Assembly: GCF_030253575.1 (NCBI RefSeq)
Contig: NC_080559.1
Coordinates: 33,289,501 to 33,353,500, forward strand
Direction of reading: 5' to 3'
DNA: 64,000 bases
Origin: Rhododendron vialii
Taxonomy: Eukaryota; Streptophyta; Magnoliopsida; Ericales; Ericaceae
The notes beneath the pieces are model-generated. The model had not been told where the DNA came from. It searched no databases and worked only from the letters and a program-made list of their open reading frames with translations. This document shows positions 1 to 11,003 of the stretch, one piece after another; the first letter of the stretch is position 1, and every line of letters starts with the position of its first letter. A program made the translations under genes and the position numbers.

Positions 1-380
1 TGGACGCGTTGAATGAACCTTGTGGACACTCTTACAGAATGAACGAGTACCATAGAACTAGGGATGTGTGCGTCAAACGGAACTTAGAATGTGTAAATGG
101 GCGTGAAAACGAACTTTAGCCTTTGTCGCTCCAATGATCTTTGAATCAGTCTCCCTTCGACCGACTTTTCATGAATAAAATTTCATTATTTTAATTGGTC
201 ATTTTTATCATCTTTTAATACAGTTAAAACCTTATTTATCATTATATAATTGGTCTTTATCCGATTTATAATAAAAATGATACAAGCGTTTTATTGAAAG
301 AATTTGTTTTTCGACCAATTGAGGGTAAAATGGTCATGTATTTTGATGTAAAAATTATATTTCATTGGAACCAATTAGGT
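1..380. other. AT-rich stretch, no gene seen
   Basis: No reading frame, RNA gene or recognisable transposon end is visible here. The bases are AT-rich with no clear internal repeat. Confidence 0.5.
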
Positions 381-652
381 AGGAAATTAGATTGGACAAG
401 CCTTCTAACGGTTCGATCCACGACCTAATTGGAGTTCAGGAGTGTTTGGGGCAAGTCCGCAAAGTTGGAATTGTTTGCAAGGTTCAGGATGCGCCCGAGG
501 CACATTGTATTGTGCCTGGGCGCAAAGGAGGGCGCCTGAGGCGCAATTTTTGCTGCATAACATGTTAAACTTTGCGGACTTGCCCCGGGTGCTCCCGAAC
601 TCCAATTTTCACGTGCTATAAACTGTTAGAAAGCTTGTCCAATTTACTTTCT
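381..652. repeat. Fold-back MITE-like element
   Basis: The two halves are imperfect inverted repeats. The left arm (from about 381, containing ATTGGACAAGC and later GGCAAGTCCGCAAAGTT) reappears in reverse complement in the right arm ending near 652, giving arms of about 100 bp around a GC-rich centre with GCGCC/GGCGC motifs. No coding capacity is seen. I cannot define a target-site duplication, so the superfamily is unknown. Confidence 0.6.
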
Positions 653-1084
653 AGCCCAAGTAGTTTGGATAAAAAAAACCATTTGTATATCTAATGAAGT
701 GACCATTTTTCCCTCGATGGGTCAAAATATGATTCGTTCCGCAAAACGTGTGCATGTTTCTCATTTTAAATTGGATCAAGATCCATTATATATCAATAAA
801 TAGTGTTTTTAAAGTACTAAAAGATGGCGGGATCCAACCATAAATGGGAGTTGAGCATATAATTTCACTTTCCCGACATTGAACCAAGCGATATTCTCGC
901 TTGCTAGTGGTATTTTTTTTGGAAGCATCAATCTGAACGATACATTGTTTGGCAACAACTATAAATGTGTTTTGAATCAGAATGATGGATTTCATTGTGA
1001 AATGTTCGTGCATTGGTATGCCTCTTGGCTGTTTTATGAAAAACTGAATGTCTATTTCAGTAGTTAATTACATCAAAAAAGAAA

Positions 1085-1320
1085 AACGTACTGAATGCTC
1101 CCAAGGCGCAATACATATGCGCCCAAGGCGCATTACAGAAAGGGAAAAAATTTGAAGTGCCCAGGGAGCAATTCAATTGCGCCTGAGACACATTACAAAA
1201 AAGAATAAATTCTGGGTGCGCCAGCCGGGGCGCGACTAAAAAAGCCTTACGAAAAGAGTGCAAATTAAACAGATTGCACGCCGTTGGCGCAATTCAAATA
1301 TGCCGGAGGCGCATGTGATG
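1085..1320. repeat. GCGCC/GGCGC minisatellite-like repeat
   Basis: Diverged units of roughly 55-60 bp each carry two short GC-rich cores of the type GCGCCnnnGGCGC separated by AT-rich bases, followed by an A-rich segment. The same core motif forms the centre of the fold-back element at 381-652, so the two may be related. Open frames crossing it are by-products of the repeat. Confidence 0.5.
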
Positions 1321-1880
1321 TAATTTTTTTTTTACTGGTTCGTTTTTGTACTGGTTGGCTGGAGACTATAAAAGGCCAGCCTTTAAACATTATTTAGTGT
1401 AAGGATTTTTCAAGCAAAAGAGACGCACAAGAAGCTAGTGCGAAGGGTTTCCAAGAGTTCCATCCGTGAAGATTTCATTGAACATAGACTTATGGTGTTA
1501 CATATTTGCCCATGAACTAGATGGTGGCATCTTTCTTGTTGTTCTTATTTCGGCTTCTGCGTTTACGAAATCTTGATTCTGTCCTTGCTGGTACCCGTAT
1601 GCAAACAGAAAGATTCAAACTTTTCTTGTTTTCTTGCATTGTCCAAATGAATTAAAAACAAGGGAAGAAGAGAACTTTAATTGATGAGATATATAATAAT
1701 AATAATGTTAAGTGCAATAAAGAATAAGAACTTACGTCGTGTGATTTTGAAAGAAGAAGTTTGGTTTTGCCCCAGAACCGAACGACAATGTTCTTCTTGC
1801 AAAATTTTCTGCTGCTGCAATAATCTTTCTCCGTTGCGTTGATTCTTTTTGGTTTTGGTCATCTAGGGAAGAAGAAGAAG
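1321..1880. other. Intergenic stretch with a TATA-like motif
   Basis: A TATAAAAGG motif lies at about 1367-1375 and is followed by transcript-like sequence, but no protein or splice pattern can be recognised downstream. It could be a decayed LTR promoter. Nothing else is supported. Confidence 0.3.
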
Positions 1881-2735
1881 ATGAAAGAATTACACTTGGC
1901 CGCAAACAATTCCTTATGGCCTCGAATTAGGCTTGTGCTAAAAACCCATCCACCTACGGACCCGACCCGACCCGAAGGGTCTCGGGCAGGTCTAACATGT
2001 GGTTCGGACGGATGCGGCTTCAATTTCTGTTAAAAATCAAATTTCGGTTTGGGGTTTGGATTAGTGTGTTTCTTACCCGACCCAACCCGACCAATCCATA
2101 AAGATCAATTCGGTTTTTGATTGGACCCAACCCGACGAATCGGGTTCGCGGACGGTTCTTGCCCTTATTCGGTTCGGTTTACGGGCCTAAAATATTTGTT
2201 ACCCGACATGTCGGGTCGGATTCGGGGCCAAACCCGACCCGACCGACCCGTGCACACCCCTACCGCAAATTATTGAAAGCGTAATTACTACGCACAATTC
2301 TACTGTGTTTTACATGCTTCTTGGCCGTTCAGAATTACACTAGGCCGCAAACAATAACTCTTGGCCGCGTCTAATTACTCGTGGCCGCACGTTATTGAAA
2401 GCGTGATTACTACGCATGATTCTCTTGTATTTTACATGCTTTTTAGCTGCGTTTAATTACACTTAGCCGCTTTGAATTACTCGTGGCCGTTTTTAATTAC
2501 ACTTGGCTGCGTTGAATTACATTCTCTTGTGTTTTACAAGCTTCTTGGCCACGTTGAATTACACTTGGCCACTTTGAATTACTCATGACCGCTTCTAATC
2601 ACACTTGGCCGCGTCAAATTACATTCTGTTGTGTTTAACATGCTTCTTGGCCGCTTTGAATTACTCATGGACGCGTCGAATTACACTTGACCGCGTTGAA
2701 TTACATTCTCTTGTGTTTTACATGCTTTTTGGCCA
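1880..2735 (+). repeat. Tandem array of about 20-bp TTGAATTACACTTGGCCGC-type units
   Basis: Short units built on GGCCGC and TTGAATTACACTTGG recur many times from about 2270 to 2735, and two diverged units lie at about 1885-1925. Longer higher-order units add a segment with CTTGTGTTTTACATGCTTCTTGG. The array is split by the hAT-like element at 1928-2262, so the element inserted into an existing array. Confidence 0.65.
1928..2262. mobile_element. hAT-like non-autonomous element (TAGG...CACACCCCTA ends)
   Basis: The element runs from TAGGCTTGTG to GTGCACACCCCTA and is internally rich in ACCCGACCCGA/GGGTCGGGT motifs. Flanking octamers CCTCGAAT and CCGCAAAT match at six of eight positions, compatible with an aged hAT-type 8-bp target duplication. 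A relative lies at 18969-19248, and a longer one with similar ends at 4965-6908. Confidence 0.6.
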
Positions 2736-3169
2736 CGTTGGGCAATAATCGGTTCGTAAAGTTTTGCTTCACTGTAAAAAAGTGGACTTAAAGATTCTCT
2801 TTGCAATGGAAACCACAGCGGTCAAGGAAAACCAGGTTCGGTCTCTGTTGAATTCTTTTTGAGGCTGTTTGGCTATACGTTATTACCATTTAAGCATAAA
2901 ACAACAAGCAAGAACTGACAAGAAATTCTGATTAATAGATTTATAGTTTTGTCGCCACAATCTGTATAGATTTATAGATATTCAGCATCTGGAATTCCAT
3001 TAACGTGACTACAACGACCTAAAAATTATGATTCGTGTGTACTTTAGGTTTATGCCCAACCTCATTTACTGTCCATTGACTCCATTGGGCGGAATCGGTG
3101 AGAAAAGAAAAGAAATTGTTGTGCTCATTTGATTAAGAAAAGAAGAGAAATTGTAGTGCTTTGATTTAG
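2736..3169. other. Intergenic, no supported gene
   Basis: A short ATG-led segment near 2809 ends at a GT that could be a donor site, but no protein family can be recognised and there is no second exon to pair it with. I see no other structure here. Confidence 0.3.
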
Positions 3170-4172
3170 TTGCCAGTTAAAGATGTTGGGATGCTAGTCA
3201 TTTTTGTAATGTTCATATCAACGCGTACGAAAAACATTTTAAAAGCAAATAGACGTATAAACGATGCTAATGCTAGTGTTATTAGTTCTATTGTTGATGC
3301 AGATATTAGAGGTGTAAAGACGAATTCTTTCTTGGCTAAAGAAGTTGGTGGTTCATGTTAACACAGTAGGATTGCCCGAATTTTATCAGTACATGAATAA
3401 AAAACTTGATTGGAAAAAGGTGATGCACAAACCGTGTTATCCCGTACCTTACCATTCAGAAGAATTGGATGAGGATCGTCGGCTAGCAAAAAATTTTTTG
3501 TTGGAAGATCTAAGGTAGATTATGATTGCTTTGGTGACGTGATATGTCATACTACATATCGAACAAATAAATATAACACGATCTTGCTCCTTTTGTAGGT
3601 ACGCTTGTGCCTTCCTCTTGAATGGGATTATTGATACATTTACTTTGTAGTTTGAGACTTTTTTGAGACAATGGGTTACAAAGCCCCAAAGAATATTTTC
3701 ACTGATCAACGTTAAATGGCAATGCTATCAAAAAGATGTTTCCTAATACGTGTCATCGTCTTTGTTCATAGCATATCTCGAATTATGCAACTCAAAGGCT
3801 CGGGGTCTATACTCAAATCCAGAGTTCATGGGTTTGTTTTTGAGGTGCTTTGAATGATTCTGAAACAGAGGTAGAAGTTGAACTGAGTAGGGCTGCAACA
3901 GTCAGAAACTTCCGTCTTGCTGAGAATAGATGGCTTAGGATGATCTGTGGGTTTGAAGAAAAAATGTCGTCTGCCTTCAGTATGGATATTCTCACTTGCC
4001 GCATAATATCCACTCAACACTAAAAGTATGGACAATGTTCTTGGTAACATGTCTGGTAGAACTATGAAACAATGTTCTTGGTAACATGTCTGGTAGAACT
4101 ATGAACTTCACAGAAATGGTCCATCATTATGAAGAACAATGTGAGAAAATGAGATTAGCAGCAGAAACATAA
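3170..4172 (+). pseudogene. FAR1-related sequence (FRS) pseudogene
   Basis: Conceptual translation in shifting frames gives a recognisable order of FAR1/FRS (MULE transposase-derived transcription factor) motifs. An LDEDRRLAKNFF-like segment lies near 3460-3500, then VDYDCFGDV and TYRTNKYN (about 3513-3575), ETMGYKAPKNIFTDQ (about 3666-3708), and a C-terminal MVHHYEEQCEKMRLAAE segment (about 4115-4168). Several in-frame stops and frameshifts separate them, and the conserved catalytic-like region is incomplete, so this is a decayed copy. The family descends from Mutator transposases; a degraded MULE is the alternative reading. No intact start or terminal zinc-finger (SWIM) region is visible. 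Confidence 0.7.
4032..4105 (+). repeat. 37-bp tandem duplication
   Basis: Two nearly identical copies of a 37-bp unit (starting ACAATGTTCTTGG) sit head to tail inside the FRS pseudogene and add to its disruption. Confidence 0.85.
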
Positions 4173-4649
4173 GAAGATTAGCAATGCAAGCATAGTATGT
4201 CGTAAATTTGTGCTGAAGGCATAAACTGGTGATCCAGGTAGCTAAAGTCTACATGATAAAATTTTACGAGTGAACGGGGGGGGGGGGGGGGGAAATTTAC
4301 GAGTGAACGGGAGGTGTTATCGTAATTTTTTGCTTTGTAGATCCTATTTGTCTAGGCGAACAATTAGTCCACAAAGTTTGCGGGGAACTTGATAAAGATT
4401 CAAATAAAACAACCAAAAAGACAGTGAAAATTTAACCTTACTAGCCCGTGATGAAAAGTGGTGTCATTATTTAACTGCTGCAAAAAAATAAAAAAATAAA
4501 AAACTGTACGGGCTTTGTTTATTGATCCGAAAATTGACACAATCTTATATGGTGTGGTTGCTAAAGTGTGTATGTAGTACGATTGGCTAATTATTGTTAT
4601 TATCTCTTAAATTGAATTCGAATCACAAATATGTAGAGGAGTCAATCAG

Positions 4650-4837
4650 TTTTTTTTTTTTTCCACGGCAATATACATCAGCGGGGGTTAGCGGAGGTAT
4701 TAGAGTTAGCACGAGGAGATCAGAAGCTATCCATAGCCCTGGTCCCCTAAAGGGCCTGCCCTCAGTAGGGCTCGAACCCAAGACCTTCCACAAAGGGGAG
4801 GCAATGACTGACCAACTGCACTAAGCAGTGGTTGCCA
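4650..4837 (-). mobile_element. tRNA-derived SINE with target-site duplications
   Basis: Read on the minus strand, the element starts with an A-box-like TAGTGCAGTTGGTC, has a near-perfect B box GGTTCGAGCCC, and ends in a poly(A) tract (poly(T) at 4650 on the plus strand). It is flanked by direct repeats GAGTCAATCAG (4639-4649) and GAGTCAATTAG (4838-4848), differing at one base, as expected for LINE-mobilised insertion. It encodes no protein. Confidence 0.85.
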
Positions 4838-4964
4838 GAGTCAATTAGTTGAGAGATAACAATAATTATGAAAGAGAAAGAAAAATAGCAGGCAAACCTA
4901 CAAAATGAATGTAATTTTTTTTTAGGTAAGTCAATTTTTTTTTTTTTTTGGTCACACGGTATAC

Positions 4965-6908
4965 TAGGGATGAACATAGTCTGGATTGGTTCGATTTTAT
5001 AATAAACCAAGAACCAAACCAATATTTACGGATTATGAATTTAGAGAACCAAACCAACCCATAAAAGGCATAGAACCAAACCATTAAAGTACGGTTCGAT
5101 TTTGGTTTTAAACCATAGTTTATTTTGAATTAAGCTATCACTTTCAAAAATATTTAAAGTACTTAAAGTTACGAAGATAAATTAAAAGAAAACTTATATT
5201 AAAATCAATTTCATTCAAATTATCAAAACACACTAACATCAACCAACTAATTAAGAGTGGAATACCACAATTGTCTCAAGCTTTGGTAATGAAGGAATTA
5301 TAAGAATAGAATAAATTTAGGAATTAGGCAGTGTAAATTGACTGATCTGGTGATTCCATGTGCTTTTTGTGTATGATAAATTAATAATCATAGGAAATTA
5401 GAAATGGATCGTAATATATAAAAGTTTAATCTAAATTATCTGAAAAATTTTCATATTAACACCTGATCTTTCAAGCAAATCACACATGGATACCCGATCT
5501 TAACAAAACATCACATAAACACCCAACGTATTAAAAAATTCATCAATTAAACCCCTATCACTAACCTCCGTCCAAAAACTAACGGAAAACATGTTTCTCA
5601 ATCTCTCCAATTTTACTACCCCCACTGACTTTTTTTTCACATATTTTACACAAATTTTTGTGGGGTCTATTTTTGAGTCTCAAACAAATTATCTGATCTG
5701 TTCACTAATTCTAAAATATTTTTTCAAGCGATCTTGCAAAAAATCAGCTCCATAAAATAAATGTAAGTGTATGATCCAATCATACAACTTTCCATTCATA
5801 ATTCTGGATTAAAATTTTGAATAAAAAGTTGTAAAATTAGATCAAACACTTACATTTATCCCGTTGAGCTGATTTTTTTTACAGGATCATGCAAAACATA
5901 TTTTAAAACTAATGAAATGATCGGATCATTTTTAGGGACCCAAAAGTGGGCTCCACAAAAAATCTATGTAATACTAATCTGCGTGGGTACACTAGGTAGT
6001 GTTAGTTGCTCCGGCAAAAAATAAATTAAAAAAAACAACTCAACACTATGCGGGAAAGAAAAAAAGAAAATAATAATGCAGAAGAAAAGATTTGTATTAT
6101 ATTTTTTTTTTGTGGGGACCCAAAAGTGAACCGATCCACTCATTAATCTTTTTTTTTTTTTGTATGACTCTATAAAAAATCAGCTCAACGGGGTAAATGT
6201 AAGTGTTAGATCAAATCTTACAACTTTTCATGCAGAATTTTAATCCGAAATTCTAAATAAAAAGTTGTACGATTAGATCACACACTTACATTTATCCGAT
6301 GGAACTGATTTTTTGTAAGGGTTCGACATAATCAATGAATCGAATACTTTGTATGGGACCCAAAAAATGGGCCCCACAAAAAAAAAGTGCAGAATCTGTG
6401 AAAAAAAGTCAGTGCGGGTAGCAAAATTGGAGAGAGAAACATGTTTTTCATTTGTTTTTGGATGGAGATTGACGGTAGGGGTTTGATTAATTGATGAGTT
6501 CTTTAATACGTTTGGTGTTTATGTGATATTTCGTTAAGGTCAGATGTCTATGTGTGATTTGTGTGAAAGATCAGATGCTAATATGAAATTTTCCCAAATT
6601 ATCTTGACAGAGAAGAAAAACTAAATATTGCGTTGAATTTAATAGGATCAATAATTGGAAAAGTAGTTGACTAAGGCTTCCATATTTATTTGGTGAATTA
6701 TAATTAAATTATATGTATATATGTATATACGGTTCAGATCGGTTTGGAACCATAACCGTGAACGTAAATCCACAAACCAGACCATATAACGTGGTTTCTA
6801 ATTTTTTTTAACCATGACCAAACCATACTACTAAAAACCCAAACCAAATCTTTCGGTTTTGATTGGTTTGGACTGGATTCGCGGTTCGACGGATTTTTTC
6901 TCACCCTA
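4965..6908. mobile_element. hAT-like element, split by a nested insertion
   Basis: The ends TAGGGATGAACA and CTCACCCTA resemble those of the element at 1928-2262, and the inner flanks share AACCAAACC/GGTTTGG-rich sequence. Octamers CGGTATAC (4957-4964) and CGGTATGG (6909-6916) match at six of eight positions, consistent with an aged 8-bp target duplication. The interior is interrupted by the Mutator-like element at 5442-6595, so the original element was only about 0.8 kb. No transposase is present. Confidence 0.6.
5442..6595. mobile_element. Mutator-like non-autonomous TIR element with 9-bp TSD
   Basis: A 1154-bp element with long terminal inverted repeats (about 180 bp; ends GAAAAATTTTCATATTA and, inverted, GGGAAAATTTCATATTA) flanked by perfect 9-bp duplications AAATTATCT at 5433-5441 and 6596-6604. 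Nine-base duplications are the hallmark of Mutator-type transposition. The interior holds two further inverted-repeat units (about 5640-5960 and 6100-6390), each centred on an AAAAGTTGTA region and bounded by GGGACCCAAAA/GGGGCCCACAAAA motifs. No coding capacity is present. Confidence 0.8.
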
Positions 6909-7296
6909 CGGTATGGTCAACTTATTCCAAAAGGTCAAAAACAGAAACTTAAAGAAGTTAATTAATTAGTGGATCTATTTTATTTTATCCGAATAAATCC
7001 ATCCACACAATTTTTATACAACAGTAGCCCCAAGTATACGACTGCTAATCCAAGAAAATTACGTATTTATGTACTCCCAAGAAACAGAGAGGCGCACACT
7101 GGGATTAAGCTGGCATCTTGATTCCAGAAAGGAAAATTCGGAGAAAAAACGCCTACGCCTGACTCGGAAAGGGTCTCAAGACATTTGGGGTTCTTCCCGC
7201 ACGCGCGGCGAAGACATTTGGGTTTATTCCTCAGAAAATCTCTCTCTATCTCTCTGTCCATTTGGGTTTGTTCCGGCGCGAGAGAAGAAGCGGCGA

Positions 7297-10200
7297 ATGA
7301 TGCAGAGGAATCAGCAGAATCAACGGTCAAGATCCGCCAAGCCAGCCACCGTACACGGCTGTGCCCAGTCCGGAGATCTCGTCGGCATTCAGAAGTTACT
7401 CCGAGATAACCCTTCTCTTCTTAACGATCGAAACCCTGTTGTAAGATCCCCACTCTCCATTTGCCTTTACATATATCATCCATGTATATGTTTATAGGAA
7501 CCTGTTATTGTTTCTGTCGTTTGATGTTATAAAGGGTTCCAACGAAATGGGTTTTGATGGAATTGTTGAATCTGGGGTGACTCTTGGTTATTCAATTGTG
7601 GTTTTTTTGGGTTTATTATGCTAAACTCCTCTAGTGTATGTACACGCGTGCAAATCCCTTGTTTTTGTCTACATTGCGATGCCGTCTTGATTTTTGTCTA
7701 CATTGCGATGTGTATTTTCAAGAAATTTGTTAAAATCTTTAAGGGTCTTGGTTATGTATTTATGTTCACTTTGTGTTTGATTTTGGGTGTGAATACAAAG
7801 TTTGTCTACATTCGGGTCTAATGTAAAATGTTCCAAGGTCCCCTACACCCTCCAAAAGAAGAAGAATAAGAGGAAACATGGACGAAAAAAAGAGGTTTTA
7901 TCAGTGGCTGATTAAATAAACATCCTGTTCTCGAAATGCTTACCGTATCTGATTGGCATCTATCTGTATGGATGAGCTGAACAAGGATTATTTATTTGCT
8001 TATGCATGATCAGTTATTGTGGAGTTGGATGTAAGAGATGATTGGTTGAGTGTGACATTAAGGTAAGGGAGTTATTATTGGTCTGAGGACATGTGTTCTT
8101 TGTTGGCACCGTAACTTTGTCTTGTGAAAATGATGGTAGGAGTGAAGCTGATCAAATTAAAAGAGACTCATTGGGGTCGATGAACTTCTTGGACATCAAC
8201 CAAGAAGGAGGTGTAATTTTTCCGATGTATAACTAAGAATGATGTCAAAAGGGAGTAATGAAGATTGATTTGTCAAGAATATCCCTCTCTATTACCTCGA
8301 GCTCATAGTCATTTTGAAGAATAATATAAGCGATGATGTGCCTCATACAGAGTGTAGTAAGTTAGTTACTAAGGTTTGGTGTCAAAACGCGGTTTTCCCT
8401 TCCAACTATATCTTAGATTTTCTGTGGCTGATTAGATCATTAGACCCCTTGGTCAGGAAAATACAAAACCTCATGTGCATATGGCTAGTGGAAACTCCTA
8501 CTCTAGTGAAGACACGAGTTTCATTTTTCCCAAATAGCATTTGGAATTTTTTACCCTTGTGTTATATTCTTGGTTGTTGTATGCTCCTGAATCAAATTTT
8601 ACCTGGGTTGCTATACTGCATGCGGGTCCAGTCATCACATTGTTGGTAATGTATGCATGGAATTTGTACTTGACAAATTGTTTCTTCATTTGCTTTCCCA
8701 TTATTCGCGACGTTTGCTTTAAGTGCAGATGGCTCAAACACCTCTTCATGTGTCTGCTGGTTACAATAACGTTGGGATAGTTAAGTTGTTGCTTGATTCG
8801 CAAGGACCCGAAAAAGTCGAGTTGGAGGCCAAAAACATGGTGGGTAAAATTTACGAATCATCTTAATTCCATTGAACTTGTATTTTGTAATCGAGTGAGG
8901 CTTATGTTGATTGGTCATATTTTCATTCATGTCTACATGATAGGGAGTTTTTAACTTTGTCATATTTCGTTTTGGCTAAATGTCTTTTTTTGCAGTACGG
9001 CGAAACACCATTGCACATGGCCTCAAAAAATGGGTGCAATGAAGCTGCTCAGTTGCTCCTTGCTAATGGTGCCTTTGTTGAAGCCAAAGCAAATGTGTGT
9101 TTTGTACCAACTATTCATTAGCCTTTCTTGTTTGAATTTCGATGAAATCTTGGATATCGATAATGCATTTGAACCTTTCTTTTCCTGACAGAATGGAATG
9201 ACTCCATTGCACCTGGCCGTTTGGCATTCACTCCGAGCTAAAGACTGCTCGACTGTGAAGACATTACTGGAGTACAATGCTGATTGCAGTGCTGAAGACA
9301 ATGTATTGTTAGTCACCATTCTAAAAAATGTTACGGTGTACAATCATATACTGTATTGTTAACTGATTATGATACATAAGCTTTTCATATGCAGGAGGGT
9401 ATGACTCCTCTAAATCACCTATCGCAAGGCTCAGGAAGTGAGAAATTGCGGGAACTTCTTTGCTGGCACCGTGAAGAGCAGAGGAAGCGCAAAGCTATTG
9501 AAGCTTGCAGTGAGACAAAGGCTAAGATGGATGAACTTGAAGATGCATTATCAAATATAGTGGGGCTAAATGAGCTCAAGTTACAACTTCGGAAATGGGC
9601 AAAGGGGATGCTTTTGGATGAGAGGCGACGGGCACTTGGGCTCAAAGTTGGCCTTAGGAAACCACCTCATATGGCCTTCCTTGGCAATCCTGGAACAGGT
9701 AACCCATGGTCAAGGATGTGTGTGACCCGTGGTCAAGGATGTGTGTGGATTGTGGTCATATTATATCAAGCTATGTACTATAAAATACGGATGGTTGTTC
9801 TTATGACATCTCATTCATATTATGTTTTCTAATCTGAATCGCATGTTGTCTTTAAGTGAAGGTCATATGAATATCTTCAGCTTTACCTCATTGTTTCCAT
9901 AGTTGGTGGGCTGAACCATTGTTACCATTCCTACTCATTCCTTTAGTCCTCCCTTATCTATATTTCATACTACGTGAGCAATTTGAGTTGTTATCTTCCT
10001 TTATCTGGTACTTTTAACCACAAGGCATGACATAGAATTATGCAACAGGTAAAACCATGGTAGCTCGAATCCTTGGAAGATTACTCTTTATGGTGGGAAT
10101 TTTACCAACCAACAAGGTAACAGAAGTACAGAGAACTGATTTGGTAGGGGAGTTTGTTGGCCATACAGGACCAAAGACTAGGAGAAAGGTAAGCCCTTTT

Positions 10201-11003
10201 GTGCTTCTCAAACTGTACTCATCATTTTTACATAGCAAAAGAAGTATGTACTATATTGTGAGGCTATGACTGAATTTCAGCATATCATGGTCAATCAACA
10301 GACCCATCAAAACGACTTGTAAATACAAAATTCCCACCGACACATGATTCTAGCAAAGGCTTCTTCATGAAATTTTTAAAGAATATTGCATCAACATTAC
10401 TGCTCAATTATCGATACCCGTGATACTTAATCTCTTCTAACAAAATTTTCCACCAACGATCTCCAGATAAAAGAAGCAGAGGGAGGAATTTTGTTTGTCG
10501 ATGAAGCCTATCGATTAATTCCTATGCAAAAATCTGATGATAAGGACTATGGGCTGGAAGCCTTAGAAGAGATCATGTCAGTCATGGACGGTGGAAAAGT
10601 TGTAGTGATATTTGCTGGCTATAGTGAACCAATGAAGCGGGTAATTACTTCTAACGAAGGCTTCTGCAGAAGGGTAACAAAGTTTTTCCATTTTGATGAC
10701 TTTAGTTCAATAGATCTAGCCAATATTCTTCATTTAAAGATGAACAACCAAGCCGAAGATAGCTTGTTGTATGGATTTAAGTTGCATCCTTCATGTACGG
10801 TTGATGTTGTTGCGACACTGATCGAGACAGAAACCAATGAAAAACAACGGAAGGAGATGAACGGAGGTATTGTGGATCCAATGCTGGTTAATGCTAGAGA
10901 GAATTTGGACTTGAGACTCAATTTTGACTGTGTGGATACTGATGAACTACTGACCATTACCCTAGAGGATTTAGAAGCTGGTATCCGGTCACTATCACGA
11001 TGA
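7297..11003 (+). CDS. Ankyrin-repeat CbxX/CfqX-type AAA+ ATPase (seven exons)
   Basis: I assign exons 7297-7440, 8729-8839, 8996-9094, 9192-9302, 9395-9698, 10049-10188 and 10467-11003; all introns are GT-AG and the joined frame is 481 codons. Exons 1-5 carry ankyrin repeats with TPLHVSAG, TPLHMASKNG and TPLHLAVWHS cores, roughly residues 15-165. The C-terminal half is an AAA+ module of the CbxX/CfqX family: Walker A GNPGTGKT is split by intron 5, Walker B is ILFVDEAY, and a sensor-like VIFAGYSEPM and arginine-containing NEGFCRRV segment follow. CbxX/CfqX proteins are Rubisco-activase-related remodelling ATPases in bacteria and red plastids; the role of the plant ankyrin fusion is not established. 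No transit peptide is evident. The start at 7297 (ATGATG) follows a CT-rich leader; the open frame continues upstream, but that part looks non-coding. AATAAA occurs at about 11051. Confidence 0.9.

Noticed and set aside
2809-2840. Possible tiny first exon METTAVKENQ followed by GT
   Set aside because: No downstream exon in a compatible frame could be identified.
8314-8803. Open frames of 79-111 codons on both strands
   Set aside because: They fall in intron 1 of the ankyrin-AAA+ gene and lack any family resemblance.
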